DNA of 64,000 bases from Certhia americana (lineage: Eukaryota; Chordata; Aves; Passeriformes; Certhiidae), in NCBI GenBank assembly GCA_018697195.1, contig CM031864.1:22354370-22418369 (forward strand), in the 5' to 3' direction. Under the pieces are notes generated by a model. It ran no database searches and was not told the origin of the DNA. It worked only from the letters and a program-made list of their open reading frames with translations. Shown here piece after piece: positions 1-11,560 of the stretch. Position numbers and translations under genes: made by a program. How positions within the stretch are numbered: position 1 is the stretch's first letter; each line of letters begins with the position of its first letter.

Positions 1-296
1 CGCCACCACACGTGGCCGCGCGCGCGCATGTGCATAGCGGGGCGGGCGCTGCTAATGCCATTGGAACGGACCGGCGATAATTTGAATATCCTGCGGCGGC
101 GGCGGGAGCCGTAAGTGCATCCGTGCCAGGGGTGCCCCGCAGGCGCGTGGGACGGCGGCAGCGGCGATAGCGCCCGGGCGGCGGCTGCCGGGCCGCCGAG
201 GGAGCCGCCCGCTGAGCCGGCGCGGTCCGGCGGGCGGGCGGCGGGTCCCGCAGCCCCTCTGGGCCGCGCCTCCTCTCCGGCCCGCCTTCCCGGGGG
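1..296 (+). promoter_or_regulatory. ZNF281: ZNF281 CpG-island promoter and 5' leader
   Basis: This is very GC- and CpG-rich sequence directly upstream of the ZNF281 start codon; the CpG-rich block continues into the coding region to about position 1000. Visible elements are an E-box CACGTG at 9-14, a GC box GGGGCGGG at 39-46, an inverted CCAAT box (ATTGG) at 60-64, and a strictly alternating pyrimidine-purine tract at 17-36. A consensus-like 5' splice donor GTAAGT lies at 111-116, so a short non-coding first exon may end near 110. From memory, mammalian ZNF281 has a non-coding first exon and carries its coding sequence in the next exon. No TATA box is seen, as usual for a CpG-island promoter. 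The transcription start cannot be fixed by eye, and the promoter may extend left of the window. Confidence 0.7.
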
Positions 297-2918
297 ATGA
301 AACTCGGCAGCGGCTTCCTCGGCGGCGGCAAGAGGGCGGCGGCCATGGAGCCAACGTTCCCCCCCGGCATGGTGATGTTCAACCACCGCCTGCCCCCGGT
401 CACCAGCTTCGCCCGTGCGGCCGCGCCCCCCGCGGCGGCCCAGCACCCCCCGCAGTGCGTGTTACCGCCCGCCAACGCCAACGCCTCGTCCGCGGCGGCG
501 GGCGAGCCCCCGGCGCCACCGCCCCCGCAGGACGTGACTTTCAAAAAAGAGCCGGCGGGGGCTTTCCCCTCCGCGCCCTCCTCGCAGAGGAGCCCCTGGG
601 GCTTTCTGCAGTCCCTGGTGAGCATCAAGCAAGAGAAGCCCAGCGAGCAGGAGGAGGAGCAGCAGCCGCAGCACCATCACCACTACGGGGGGCTTTTCGG
701 GGGAGCGGCGGAGGAGAGACCCCCCGGCCTGGGCAGCGGCGAAGGAAGCGGCCAGAGCGTGATCCAGGACCTCAGCCTTCTTCACCACCTGCACCAGCAT
801 CCCCACCGAGACCTGCTGCTGACCGGCAGAGGCGAGGGCGCTCCAGGCAGCGCGGGTGAGCCAAAGCACGACGCCCAGGTCAAGAAGGCAAAGAGGCCAA
901 AGCCAGAAACTCAGGGAATCAAAGCCAAGCGGAAGCCAAGCGCTTCATCCAAACCCCCCCTGGTGGGAGATGGGGAAGGTGCCGTCGCGTCCCCCAGCCA
1001 GAAACCTCACGTCTGCGAACACTGCAGTGCTGCCTTCAGGAGCTCCTATCACCTGCGCAGGCACGTGCTCATCCACACCGGGGAGAGGCCTTTCCAGTGC
1101 AGCCAGTGCAGCATGGGCTTCATCCAGAAGTACTTGCTGCAGAGACACGAGAAGATCCACAGTAGGGAGAAGCCTTTTGGGTGTGACCAGTGTAGTATGA
1201 AGTTCATCCAGAAGTACCACATGGAAAGACACAAGAGGACGCATAGTGGAGAAAAGCCATACAAATGTGACACTTGTCAGCAGTATTTTTCAAGGACTGA
1301 TAGACTGTTAAAGCACAGAAGAACATGTGGTGAAGCCATAGGTAAAGCAGGGGCTGGAATGGAGCCCGGGTCATCAAATAGCATGGGTAGCTTGGCTGCA
1401 TTGTCTCAGGGAAATACAAGTTCCTCAAGGAGAAAAAGTAAAACAAAAAATACATCCACTGAAAACAAAGGAAACAAGTGTAGCAGCAAAATAGCTGAAT
1501 CTCAGATTACAAGTAATGTGGCCATGCCAAGTTATGCAGTTGATATTCCTATTGTGTCTTCCAGTGGTGGTCTAGTTGGCACAGGCGTAGAAGAACTTCA
1601 GAAAAAGGTGCCAAAATTGGTCTTGAAAAAAGCGAGCAGAAAACAAGCCGACAAGAATTACCTTAATTTTGTATCACCACTGCCAGATATTTTGGGGCAA
1701 AAACCACTGTCTGGGAAACAGAGTGGCTCCCTAGGCCTAGTGGCCAATACCGGTGTAGAAACTATTGGCCTTCTCCAAAGTACAGGTGGTAAGCCAGGTC
1801 AAATAAGTAGCAATTATGATGATGCCATGCAGTTTTCAAAGAAAAGAAGATACTTACAAACTGCAAGCAGTAACAGTGCCTTTTCACTTAATGTCGGACA
1901 CATGACTTCCCAGCAGTCCGTCATCCAGTCGCCAGGTGTTAGCGTTATGGACAACGAAGCTCCTTTATCTCTTATCGATTCAGCATCTTTAAATAGTGAA
2001 ATAAAGTCTTGCCACGACAAGTCTGGTATTCCTGATGAAGTCTTACAGAGCCTTTTGGACCAGTACTCTCACAAATCGGAAGGCCAGAAAGAAGATCCTT
2101 TCAGTATAACTGAACAGCGTGTGGACTTGCACACCTCAGGAGAACATTCAGACATGGTTCAGGAAGAAAACTTGAGCCCTAACTCTCAAACAGTTTCAAA
2201 TGATAAGGCAAGCATGTTGCAAGAATACTCAAAATACCTCCAACAAGCCTTTGAAAGAACAACCAACAGCACTGGTTTTGCTTTTGGACCCAGTTTCCAG
2301 TTTGTTAGCTTGTCTTCAACTCTCCATAACCACACTCTGTTTCCAGACAAACAGATATACACTACATCTCCACTTGAGTGTGGCTTCAGCCAATCCGTTA
2401 CCTCAGTATTGCCAACTGCGTTGCCAAAACCTCCATTTGGGATGCTGCTTGGCTCTCAGCCAGGCTTTTACTTGTCTGCTTTGGAGGCTTCGCATCAACA
2501 GTTGACTCCTTCTCAAGAGCTGGATGATCTCATCGATCCACAGAAAAACTTAGAGACTTCATCATCGAACTACCAGTCAACGTCTCAGAAACTGACTGGC
2601 CAGAAGGAACAGAAAAACTTAGAATCCTCAACGAGCTTTCAGATCCCATCTCAGGAGTTAACCAGCCAGATAGATCCTCAGAAGGACATAGAGCCTAGAG
2701 CAACCTACCAGATCGAGAACTTTGCACAAGCGTTTGGTTCTCAGTTCAAGTCGGGCAGCAGGGTGCCAATGACTTTTATCACTAACTCTAATGGAGAAGT
2801 GGACCATAGAGTAAGGACTTCTGTGTCAGATTTCTCAGGGTATACAAATATGATGTCTGATGTAAGTGAGCCATGTAGTACACGAGTAAAAACCCCAACC
2901 AGCCAGAGTTTCAGGTAA
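297..2918 (+). CDS. ZNF281: Zinc finger protein 281 (ZBP-99), GC-box-binding transcription factor
   Basis: An 873-residue nuclear transcription factor in one uninterrupted frame. The family binds GC-rich/CACCC-type promoter elements, is closely related to ZNF148 (ZBP-89), and is implicated in pluripotency control and epithelial-mesenchymal transition. Seen here: a Pro/Ala-rich N-terminus; two psi-K-x-E SUMO-type motifs (F82-K83-K84-E85 and I110-K111-Q112-E113); a four-His run at 126-129; a Lys/Arg-rich segment at about 196-222; and four tandem fingers. Finger 1 uses C240/C243/H256/H260, finger 2 C268/C271/H284/H288, finger 3 C296/C299/H312/H316. Finger 4 is C2HC (C324/C327/H340/C344). A long Ser/Gln-rich tail holds three related repeats starting near residues 739, 763 and 785. 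The start at 297 gives the family-typical N-terminus (MKLGSGFL). A second in-frame ATG at 345 (Met17) has a stronger Kozak context (GGCCATGG). Human ZNF281 is about 895 residues as recalled; most of the difference seems to be a shorter Gly/Ser stretch before Met17. The identification is secure. Confidence 0.97.
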   Translation: MKLGSGFLGGGKRAAAMEPTFPPGMVMFNHRLPPVTSFARAAAPPAAAQHPPQCVLPPANANASSAAAGEPPAPPPPQDVTFKKEPAGAFPSAPSSQRSPWGFLQSLVSIKQEKPSEQEEEQQPQHHHHYGGLFGGAAEERPPGLGSGEGSGQSVIQDLSLLHHLHQHPHRDLLLTGRGEGAPGSAGEPKHDAQVKKAKRPKPETQGIKAKRKPSASSKPPLVGDGEGAVASPSQKPHVCEHCSAAFRSSYHLRRHVLIHTGERPFQCSQCSMGFIQKYLLQRHEKIHSREKPFGCDQCSMKFIQKYHMERHKRTHSGEKPYKCDTCQQYFSRTDRLLKHRRTCGEAIGKAGAGMEPGSSNSMGSLAALSQGNTSSSRRKSKTKNTSTENKGNKCSSKIAESQITSNVAMPSYAVDIPIVSSSGGLVGTGVEELQKKVPKLVLKKASRKQADKNYLNFVSPLPDILGQKPLSGKQSGSLGLVANTGVETIGLLQSTGGKPGQISSNYDDAMQFSKKRRYLQTASSNSAFSLNVGHMTSQQSVIQSPGVSVMDNEAPLSLIDSASLNSEIKSCHDKSGIPDEVLQSLLDQYSHKSEGQKEDPFSITEQRVDLHTSGEHSDMVQEENLSPNSQTVSNDKASMLQEYSKYLQQAFERTTNSTGFAFGPSFQFVSLSSTLHNHTLFPDKQIYTTSPLECGFSQSVTSVLPTALPKPPFGMLLGSQPGFYLSALEASHQQLTPSQELDDLIDPQKNLETSSSNYQSTSQKLTGQKEQKNLESSTSFQIPSQELTSQIDPQKDIEPRATYQIENFAQAFGSQFKSGSRVPMTFITNSNGEVDHRVRTSVSDFSGYTNMMSDVSEPCSTRVKTPTSQSFR

Positions 2919-4640
2919 GGTCCTGACTGTGACCAGGCTGTGGGGTCTTCTTAATGTAATTTGTTTTACTTTGACAACACTGCCATTGGAATGTTTCTAC
3001 ACAGTCGTATTAAGAATAATGTAACATGCCCTTTCAATGCAACTTTTCATATTTAGTTTATTTTGTTAGTGTGATTTTTTTAGCTCTGTTTATTATGGTT
3101 TTTAATCAAAAATCAATAGTTTTAAAATAGCGTTTTTGTTCAAGTGACAATGTTTAGCAATCAAATTTACATTATGTAGATTGTCAGGGAATAGCCCAAG
3201 AGTTTAAAATGCAAAAAATTAACTTTGTTCCTAGGACTAAAGTTTATTCTAATTGCTTTACTCTCAGGAAAGTGTAATGAAGCATGGGAATTCTATGCAC
3301 CGCTAGTGTATTGAACTTCCAATTTACAGATGATGACAAATATATCTCAGCTTTTTTCAGGAAGGGATCTTTGACATTTCAAATTGCTGTCTCTTAACGT
3401 CAGCTGATCTGAAAGAATTTTGCTACCTAAATCTTGTTTTTAAAGTACTCCTGTTCTTCCAGGTGATGCTCATTCCAGGCAGGTGGAGCAAATACTCTTG
3501 GGTCTGCACGATGAGCCCAGCACGGTAGCTTTAATGTGAACAGTAATGTCCCCTGAACCTCTTTGTAAGACTGTAATTCCCTAAAGAGAGTCTGTTGACA
3601 CAAACTGTGAGAACAAAATGTGTGCAGCTGGTTCATATCGTTAGAACCCCAACTTGAAACTACAGTCCTAATCCAGAGAGGGTTTGGGGATACATTATTT
3701 GTTACACACGGTTCAAAAAAGTCCATCTCCTGCTCCTCCCCTTTTCACATTCTTTTAGTGTAAAGGGTTCCCTCTATTTTATTGTGTTCCTGGTTGCTCT
3801 GGACTTGATCTTGGTTGTCTGCCTGCCCCTGCCTCCCCTTCCCCCCATCCCCTTTTCTTTCCCTTTTCCCCTACTCACTCTCTCGCCCCGACGGAATAGC
3901 TAGCATTTCAAAAGATTTACATTCCAGAAAGTGCATATCTTAGGATGTGCTTTTTGATGTCTCATGACATCAGATGATGAGCAATGAACACCCACCTGTT
4001 TTAGAACTATGTCGAGGTTTCCACGTACGATAAGAAATAATCTACTCCCAACTGTACATAGTAAGGCCCCTATCCTGCATCAGGATCAGCTACCACGGAC
4101 CCCTGTGCCCAGCAGTGTCCCAGTGGTGTCACTGGAGCTCTTCACGGAGAGAGGGGCTTGCAGCAGTTCATCATGGCAGGCTTTTAGGGCCTAAGGCTGC
4201 AATTCCATCAAAGGATTCTGGTGATGGCATCAACTACAAAAGTAGAACTTGAGTGGCTTGTTAATATCAACAGAACTTTTCTTTGGAATTATTGCCTTAC
4301 TTTATGTATATTTTGTGGTACATTATTTATTATATGTGAATCCTGATTAATGCCTGTGGAGCCATGGAAACCTGTTAGAAATACTGGTGGCCATTCAAAG
4401 CTGCTGAAACGCAGTGGCACTGCTCTAAACCACTTTTTGCAAATGAATTTTTTGATTAGTTTTTTAATGTAATTTTGGTGATGTTTATGATGATGGTTTT
4501 TTATGTACTCTTGGTGATGTTTCAGTCTTATGTACTTTTCTGTTGTCAGGAAGGTACCAGTGGTTGTTTGCAGTCTTATTGTGTAATCAGCCTATTACAG
4601 GCTTCCATGTATAATAAAGTTATTAACATTGTGCAAGTGT
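2919..4640 (+). other. ZNF281: ZNF281 3' untranslated region (proximal form)
   Basis: AT-rich sequence between the TAA stop and the first convincing poly(A) signal, with no coding frame. It contains AU-rich pentamers (ATTTA at 3051-3055, TATTTAT at 4324-4330) and a C/U-rich polypyrimidine tract at about 3818-3890, a plausible site for PTB- or PCBP-type proteins. A short perfect hairpin lies at 3955-3972, with 7-bp arms TGATGTC/GACATCA around a 4-nt loop. An imperfect 36-bp-period duplication (4460-4486 and 4497-4522) shares TTGGTGATGTTT. The 3' boundary is inferred from the poly(A) signal at 4613; a longer form may end near 5090. Confidence 0.75.
4613..4618 (+). terminator. ZNF281: Proximal poly(A) signal AATAAA
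   Basis: A canonical AATAAA about 1.7 kb after the stop codon. It is followed by a plausible cleavage region near 4630-4640 and GU-rich sequence (GTGGTGTATT, about 4660-4670). A 3' UTR of this length fits recalled mammalian ZNF281 mRNAs, so this is the most likely main 3' end. Confidence 0.7.
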
Positions 4641-5067
4641 AAAACACTTCTGTTATGAAAGTGGTGTATTATTAAAGGAATTGTTACAAAAAATCCTGGG
4701 TAATTTCTCCTGTTGTCCCTCACCACTATGAATAGAAACCTGAGCCCATTCGTGATCTCTTTTGTTAGTAAATTTTTTTTTTTTTGCCCTCACTAATCTA
4801 GTTTGTTCTCATAGAATCTGTGTATCTCCGTTAACTTTTTATTTATATTTGATTCTGTATTTCACACTATTTCAGTTTAAATAATCAGACAACAACTGTT
4901 CTCTAAACACAGAACCCAGCCTGTTATCAGGGATGGAATAGTCCGTAACCACTGTGTTGGCTTTTTTAGTACCTTTTCTTTTGTTTTACAGAGGTTATAA
5001 TTTACATTCTTTATATTGTGTGTAGTAGAAGTTGCATATGTATTGTTCTGGCTGTTTGCTTTAACTT

Positions 5068-5073
5068 AATAAA
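5068..5073 (+). terminator. ZNF281: Possible distal poly(A) signal AATAAA
   Basis: A second canonical hexamer 455 bases after the first, on the same strand. The downstream GU-rich element is weaker than at the proximal signal. Use would extend the 3' UTR to about 5090. Confidence 0.4.
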
Positions 5074-8000
5074 ACCCATTATTCACAAAATCATAAAGGC
5101 ATCACTTCTATTATCCAGTCATGCTTTTGAGAACTTATTAAGGAAACATTAGGAGATTAAATTTTGAGAAGGAATAATATAACTTACTGGAAGGTTTTCA
5201 GTTTGTTTTCTTTCAGTTTCCTTTTGAGTCAAATAATTAAAATGTGCTGTTTTAGAAACCAGAGGTCTAATTCATACCTTTGGCTTAGCAAAATTCAACA
5301 AATTTCCTGAAGTTGAAGTGTTTATTCAACCTCATCTTTTCAAATCTGTGATTTTAGTTAAAAATATCTAAATTGCATATTGTTAAGTGCAAAGACTTTC
5401 CATAATTGCTGGAAGTTCAGAATGACAGATACATAATATAGTAATTTAATTCAAAGTAAAGATTGTAGAAAATCTTCCATCTGCTTTTTAGGGGTCTTAC
5501 TTGGTTATAATTTCCCCATCACCCTCCTGTTAATTCCTGCATTATAATGAAAGTCCTGTATAAGTAGTACTATAGCAAAATACTTTAAAAGCATTTTAGG
5601 TAATCTGAAGATAGGTTGTGGATTTACTTAGTCTGTATTTTTCCTCAAATTTGCATGTGAATTTGAATCAAGGCAATAACATGGATGAGAAAAATCCTTG
5701 GCATGTTGAAGAACAAGCACAAGAAAACTTTACAGAAAGTAAATATGGAATATGCTCAATGTCTAATATTCAAAACATTTCTAGGAATCATTTAAAAGTA
5801 CGATGGGAAAAATGTAGTGGTTCTTTGTACAGCTTAGTCATTCAAACTTGTTTCTAAATAGAGCAGAACTAAACTTTTTTCTACTTCAATATGGAGTTCA
5901 AATTTTTTTTTAATGAAGGTAGGGGTACATTAAATTTACATGGAAATCAGGCTATGGCTTTACCTGATACATATTCAAACACTACATAATAAGTAGCAGT
6001 TAACCCACATGAACTTTATTTAGGGGTGTGTCAGTGAGAGAAGGAAAAGGGAAAGCAAAATGGTTCTTGAATTCTTTCCGACTTTATTTCAAGTAAAAAA
6101 GAAATTATATTGTTGTTGTTTTTAAAGGAGTTACAGGCAGGGAATGATAACCTGGTTCCTACCACTAACAGGACTGTAAAGAAGAATTCATAGATGTAAT
6201 GATAGAAAATGGGGCATAAACTTCCTCTCAGAGTAGTTCTCATAACATTATTGCCTTGGAACCTAGTGCATTATAATACCTTGAACTGTGATTGCACCTC
6301 TGTGTCCCAAGCCACTGAAAGTGTGTCTGAACTGCCTGCACACGATCTAGAAGAGCTAACTACAATTTGTTGTATTTCCTGAATTACTTCAAATAGACAC
6401 AGACTTGTGGGAGAAATGTTAGAGTAAGAAACTGAACTGGAAGGAGAATGAAAAAAAAGTGAGAACAGAATGGTGTGAAGGGTATGCAATTTCAGGTTTA
6501 GGACTACTGATGAAGAAAAGCAGCTTGATGCCTCATGGAGACCTTGAGAGGCTACTGGAATAATTCAGTGTATTCTGTTAGTCGTTTTTTGTTGTTTCAA
6601 TTGTTTGGTCTTCCCTTCACCCACAGCACTGTATGCTTGATAACAGTGTATTTGTGTGAATGATGCTTCTGCTGGATTTTTTCCCACCAATTAGAAATCA
6701 GTCTTGTTCATGTGAGGCTACTGTTGTGGCTGTGGAAATGTTTGTAACACCGGGGAAGATACATGTGAGAATGTGTAAGTTACCAGCTCCGTGCTCTAGT
6801 GGTTAAACAGAATCAGGTCACTTTAAAATCAAAGACCCTGTTTACAGCCCCTGCTGACTGCCAGCTTTAAACATTTGAGCTATAATTTTCCTGTCTGTCT
6901 GTCTCATGCTCTATGCACTGTTTTTCTCTAGGAAACTTCTGCAAAAATTGCCCACGTATGTCCTAAAATTAGATTAAGGAAGAAAACTTGTTCCACTGGT
7001 GTTTTCATCCCATGCTTCTTCAAAACCAAATCAGAATGATCCTCCCTCTGCTAGGAGTTTATACTGTGTTGATGGATGTCCCTTGTTGAATCACTGTTTT
7101 TGAAACCTGATGAGTTTTTTGAAAAATGCTTTTATGTTCAGAAATGCGGAAGTTTGGTAGCTGTATCTCCACAGATGATCCCTCCAGGATAAGGCATCAG
7201 GCTGTTTCAATCATTTGGTATGTTAGCCCATGTGGCAATCTTTTTTTTTTAATGTGTTGTATATTGTCAGACTGGAATCTTCTCTTGCTGCTTCTATAAA
7301 CTGTGGAGTCTTCACTTTTAATGTTCTTCTCAAGTGATTTTTGTGCAATCTTTTTGTTTGTACAAACACCTAGGAAAAGATGGTTTGCTTTTGTGCACAT
7401 TGTTTGGAACACAGGATGTATACCCTGCTTAGCAAATGAACAACTCTCATGCTCTTTGTAATCTGTGTTGTTTGAAACACATTTCTTGTGCAGCCTCATC
7501 CTGCAGAGTCCTGCTTCATGCTCTGTCATCCTGCTCAGCGTGCATACAAACAGCAAGACAGTGTTGCTTGGAACAAATTCTCTGTCATTGTGTCATCAGT
7601 CTTGTACATTCAAGATGGGGTGAATTGAGGAATCAACAGATGATTTAGTTCTGGCATTTTTTTTAACTTACAGTGCTTCATAATCTTTACAGTAATGTAG
7701 ATTTCTGTATATAATGTACTGCTTTATTTTCATACTGATCCTTTTCAATATTTTGATTTTATTAATTGGATAATGGATCTGGTAGTCTTAAGCCCAAGGT
7801 TCTCCCAAGTAATGTGATGGTGCTGCACAAGAAAGCTCTCAGTGTACTTGGTGACCCAGCCTGAAATTTGCTAAAATATTGTATAGCCAGACTCAAAATG
7901 AAGAAAGCATTAAGAACTAATTTAAGAATATATTTTTTGATTATTTTAGTCCACTCTGTTTTACCTGAAATGTATCTTAAATAGCCTCTTTTTTAGTGCT

Positions 8001-8724
8001 ACAGTTAGCAAAACAGTCTGTGAGCTAATGAGGCATGTAGTGGTCATTATGCAGGATATCTGCAACAAGGAGGTATCTGCAACATACAGATACTCTGTAG
8101 TGGCTCATGTGCCACCTTTGATGCTAAAACATGCTTTATCTAAAACTAGGTTATTACCCTTCAGAATATTCCTGTGTCTTGTCCAGATGGAACCTTTACT
8201 TTTTGCTGGTGGCAAAAGATTTCATTTTGATTTTTATCTCAAAAGGCTGGTTGTTTTTTCATCCCAGATTTCTCCTTACAGTGTGTACTTCTCCGTACAG
8301 TGTGCACATACTCTGTTCCCACTGGATAGGTCGGAGTCTTGACTGGGATATGATGATTGTGGGTGCTGGCATATGGCCAGAAATTATATTGAGGATGGAT
8401 CAGGCTGCTCAAAGTTTCTGAATGCTTGTTTTTTCTGGAGAGGGGAACAATACCTCACAGGTGGGAATGTTTCTGGATGGTATTATATTCTGAGATGAAT
8501 GGGAATAAAACTGGGCTGAGACCTGTGTAGAGTAGAATTTACAAAGAAATCCATGTGCAATTCAATGAGTGACAAGGTTTAGAATCACTTTAATTTGCTT
8601 TCCAGTAATGAGAAATATATAGATGTGTAATAAAACATCTTGCATGTTTTGCTGAGGTGCTTCAAATTCTCATGGGTGAAATATGTCAATGGATCTTCTT
8701 ACCTCTTAAAGAAAATGATCTCTA

Positions 8725-8770
8725 AAATGAAAAATACATTCTCTTGGAAATGAAAAATACATTCTCTCGG
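8725..8770. repeat. 23-bp tandem duplication
   Basis: Two adjacent 23-bp units (8725-8747 and 8748-8770) begin AAATGAAAAATACATTC and differ at a single T/C position near the end. This is a simple recent local duplication with no sign of a mobile element. Confidence 0.9.
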
Positions 8771-9145
8771 AAGCTGCTTGGTAATACTGGAAAATGAGAC
8801 TAATAAGGATTAGCTTCTTCAGCTGCAGAGGGCATTCATGTTGTGTTAGCTATCTGCTTGGAATTCGGTCAGGGTGGTGGTAACACATTTACTTGTGGAA
8901 GCTGCAGGCCCCATGCTGTCTCCAGGGGCATAAGGCACTCGCAGGGTCTTGGCAGAGGGGATGTGCCTGCCATGTGCAGCTGGGCTCAGGCTGGGGAGTG
9001 GGAGAGAGCACAGCCAGCTCTGCTCCTTCCAGCACGGATTCAGGGGTTTTGAAGGCCTGCTGTTTCCAAGTATTGATTCACTTTGTGAAACTGAAATTCA
9101 GGGATCTGTGCCAAAAGTCTGCTAGCTCAGGTTTGGCCAGAGGGT

Positions 9146-9168
9146 TGAATAACCCCAGGGGTTATTCA
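9146..9168. repeat. Perfect 11-bp-arm inverted repeat
   Basis: The left arm TGAATAACCCC (9146-9156) is exactly complementary to 9158-9168, with a single A between them. It could be a dyad protein-binding site or a chance hairpin. No flanking element explains it. Confidence 0.85.
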
Positions 9169-11191
9169 GCAGTGATCAGTGGAGATGTGACACTAAAGCT
9201 ATATAACCTGTTTAGCTTAAGAAATCTGTGTAAGGTAAGTTCAATTATAGCATATTCATGTACTTGGTCCATCAAGCCTTATAACTAAACATTTGCACTT
9301 GGTAATCTTAGTGTAGATTTTAGTCGGTATGAAACGTGTAGTGATTTAAAAAATTACTTCACAGGCATTCTTAATTAAAACTTCATTCCAGTCATTTAAT
9401 ATTAGTCTGGGGACATAAAAGTTAAACTAATTACTCTTTTTGTGTTCTTGGAACTTGGATTTTTGGAGACAAGGTGATTTTTGTGCAGAGATACTAAATT
9501 TGATTATTTATTTTGAAGTTGAGAGACACTTTAGAGTAAAAGTATTTTCATATTTTGTTTCATGTGGTTGTAGAAATCATACTTCACACTTTATCTTGAA
9601 AGAATGGATGGCAAATGGAGTAAGACTGCTGAAATCATTAGTTTTTACAATTTTTAACACCATATTCTGATGCTTACATGTTTTGTTCTTCTCACAATGA
9701 AGCTAAATTAAAATCTCTGAGAAAGACGTCCCTCTAATATAGCATAATGAAGTCTTTAAATGGGTACAGTTGTAGGTCATCGTGAATAGGAATGCAGTGA
9801 CCTTTGTCTTGACAATGAAGCTGACACAAGCTTCTCAGAGCTGTTCTTTTTTTTATTATTTCTCCGCCAGAAAGGACACAAATAAAACAGAGGATCCCCC
9901 TTCTCCCATCAGTGAACAAAATCAAAAGACTAGAAAATGTGTTGCAACTTGTCAGTTTGCAAAATCTAGAAATAACATGGACTTCTTTCTCAATATAGAC
10001 ACTGCTGCAGGAACAATTTGTGGCAAGGAGTTGGGAAAGGAAGGAAAGCCTTCTTGACTGGCCATGACTGGTAAAAGGCCTCCTGGTTTCTTAAGGCACT
10101 TTCTAATACTGATTTTTGGGATGCACAGTAGCAAGGTGTTCAAAATTATTACTTGTACCTGCTTACAGTTTTGTATCTAGAAAAATCATAAATCTTGCTG
10201 TCATTTCTTTTGCACTCACTTTTGCAGTACGTTGCAGGCTTGCAATGCACTGTGTTGGAATCTAGCATGGCTTGAATTTCTTGGTGGCCTGTGTGAAAAA
10301 GCAAAGCATTTTGCAGAAAGCACAGAAACGTGGCTGTTTCCTATGGGGAGACACCGTTGTTCTATCCAACTTCAGCAGAGGCATGTGAAGTGCAGTGCTC
10401 AGCAATTTTCTTTAACCATAGAGAATCATCTGTCATTCTTAAATAATGGCACTACTTGCTACTTTAGGACTTTCTCAAGGCTTCAGCAATGTTGACCTGA
10501 ATTGTGCTGCCTCTTGTAGAGGAGAGGCCAGTGTGGCAGAGCAAAATCTAACGTGTGCAGTCAAGGTAACGAATGGAGATTTGTTCCTTTTGTAAGAAGT
10601 CATATCTATGGGACTGGTTCTCTATGATCAGATAACAATTTCATTTATTTTTAGCCAAGGACAAACTATGTGGGTTTTTTTGAAGAGGAGCTTGTTTACT
10701 CAATGATGATGAATGATATTTCCATAAGGCCACAGCCTGGGTGAGTACCTGGAACAGGTATTTTCATAGGGAATGTCCCTCTCTGAGAATATGCTTCATC
10801 AAAAGGAAAACGAGAAAGAAAATAAAAGTTTAGAGTATGCACATGTTTTAGAGTGTGTAAACTAAAAGAGTGAAACATACAATATTATGAGTTTTTAAAA
10901 CCTATTTCAGGAAAACAGTACACTGATACCCTACAAATGGATGTAGTGGACAGTGAGAAATTACTTCAATAGATGAAAATAAAAAGTTATGTGGGACAGT
11001 ATGTTAATAATTGGCTAGAAATATTTAACTTGTTGCTTTCTATAAATGAGAAGACGTACTCATAAAGCTTATTTAATAAGCTGGAATGTGACCAATTTGA
11101 TACCAGAACAGCAGTGTGCCCTTGTGGCAAAAAAAGAAGTCCAGCAGTACCACAGGGATGAATAAGCACCTGGATTCTCTTTGATAGCAGG

Positions 11192-11560
11192 AGGGGCTGA
11201 GGCAGCTGCGAGTGTTCAGCCTGGAGAACACCAGGCTCAGCAGAATCTCATCAATGCCTACAAATACCTAAGGAGAAAGAATGAAGATGAGGAAGCCAGA
11301 CTGGGCAGTACTATCCCCCTGACAGGACATGAGGTAATGGGCACAAATTAAAACACGTGAAATTCCACAAGGAAACTACTGGGAGGGTTGTCAAACAGAG
11401 GAGTAAGTTGCCAGAAAAGTTATGGAATGTCTGCCTGAGCCATGTGCCCAACTGCACATGCTTCAGACAGACTCCACCTGACCTGGCCTGAGCAGGGGAT
11501 TTGGGTAAAATGAACTCAAGAGGTCCTTTCCAACATCAATAATTATGTGATTCTCTATAG
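11192..11560 (+). mobile_element. Degraded CR1 LINE 3' fragment
   Basis: The segment reads like the 3' part of an avian CR1 retrotransposon in sense orientation. Near 11195-11230 it has the GGCTGAGGCAGCTG...GTTCAGCCTGGAGA landmark, then AGGCTCAG, CTCATCAATG and CTACAAATACCT. It ends in GGTCCTTTCCAACATC and a decayed ATTCTATG-type tail (about 11521-11560). It is heavily diverged and has no open frame, so it is an old, 5'-truncated copy. Identification is from remembered CR1 landmarks, not a search. Confidence 0.85.

Larger units (their letters stand above)
5091..11191. other. Intergenic AT-rich DNA, no gene recognised
   Basis: No frame here has recognisable protein features. The longest, 131 codons on the plus strand at 8893-9288, lies in a locally GC-richer patch (about 8840-9060) and shows no domain or codon periodicity that I can identify. 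Small structures present are a perfect 23-bp duplication pair at 8725-8770 and a perfect palindrome at 9146-9168, both listed separately. Several T runs occur, for example near 7240. Confidence 0.6.

Noticed and set aside
455..869. Open frames of 134-135 codons on both strands within the ZNF281 5' coding region
   Set aside because: They are shadows of the GC-rich ZNF281 frame, where stop codons are rare, and have no family similarity.
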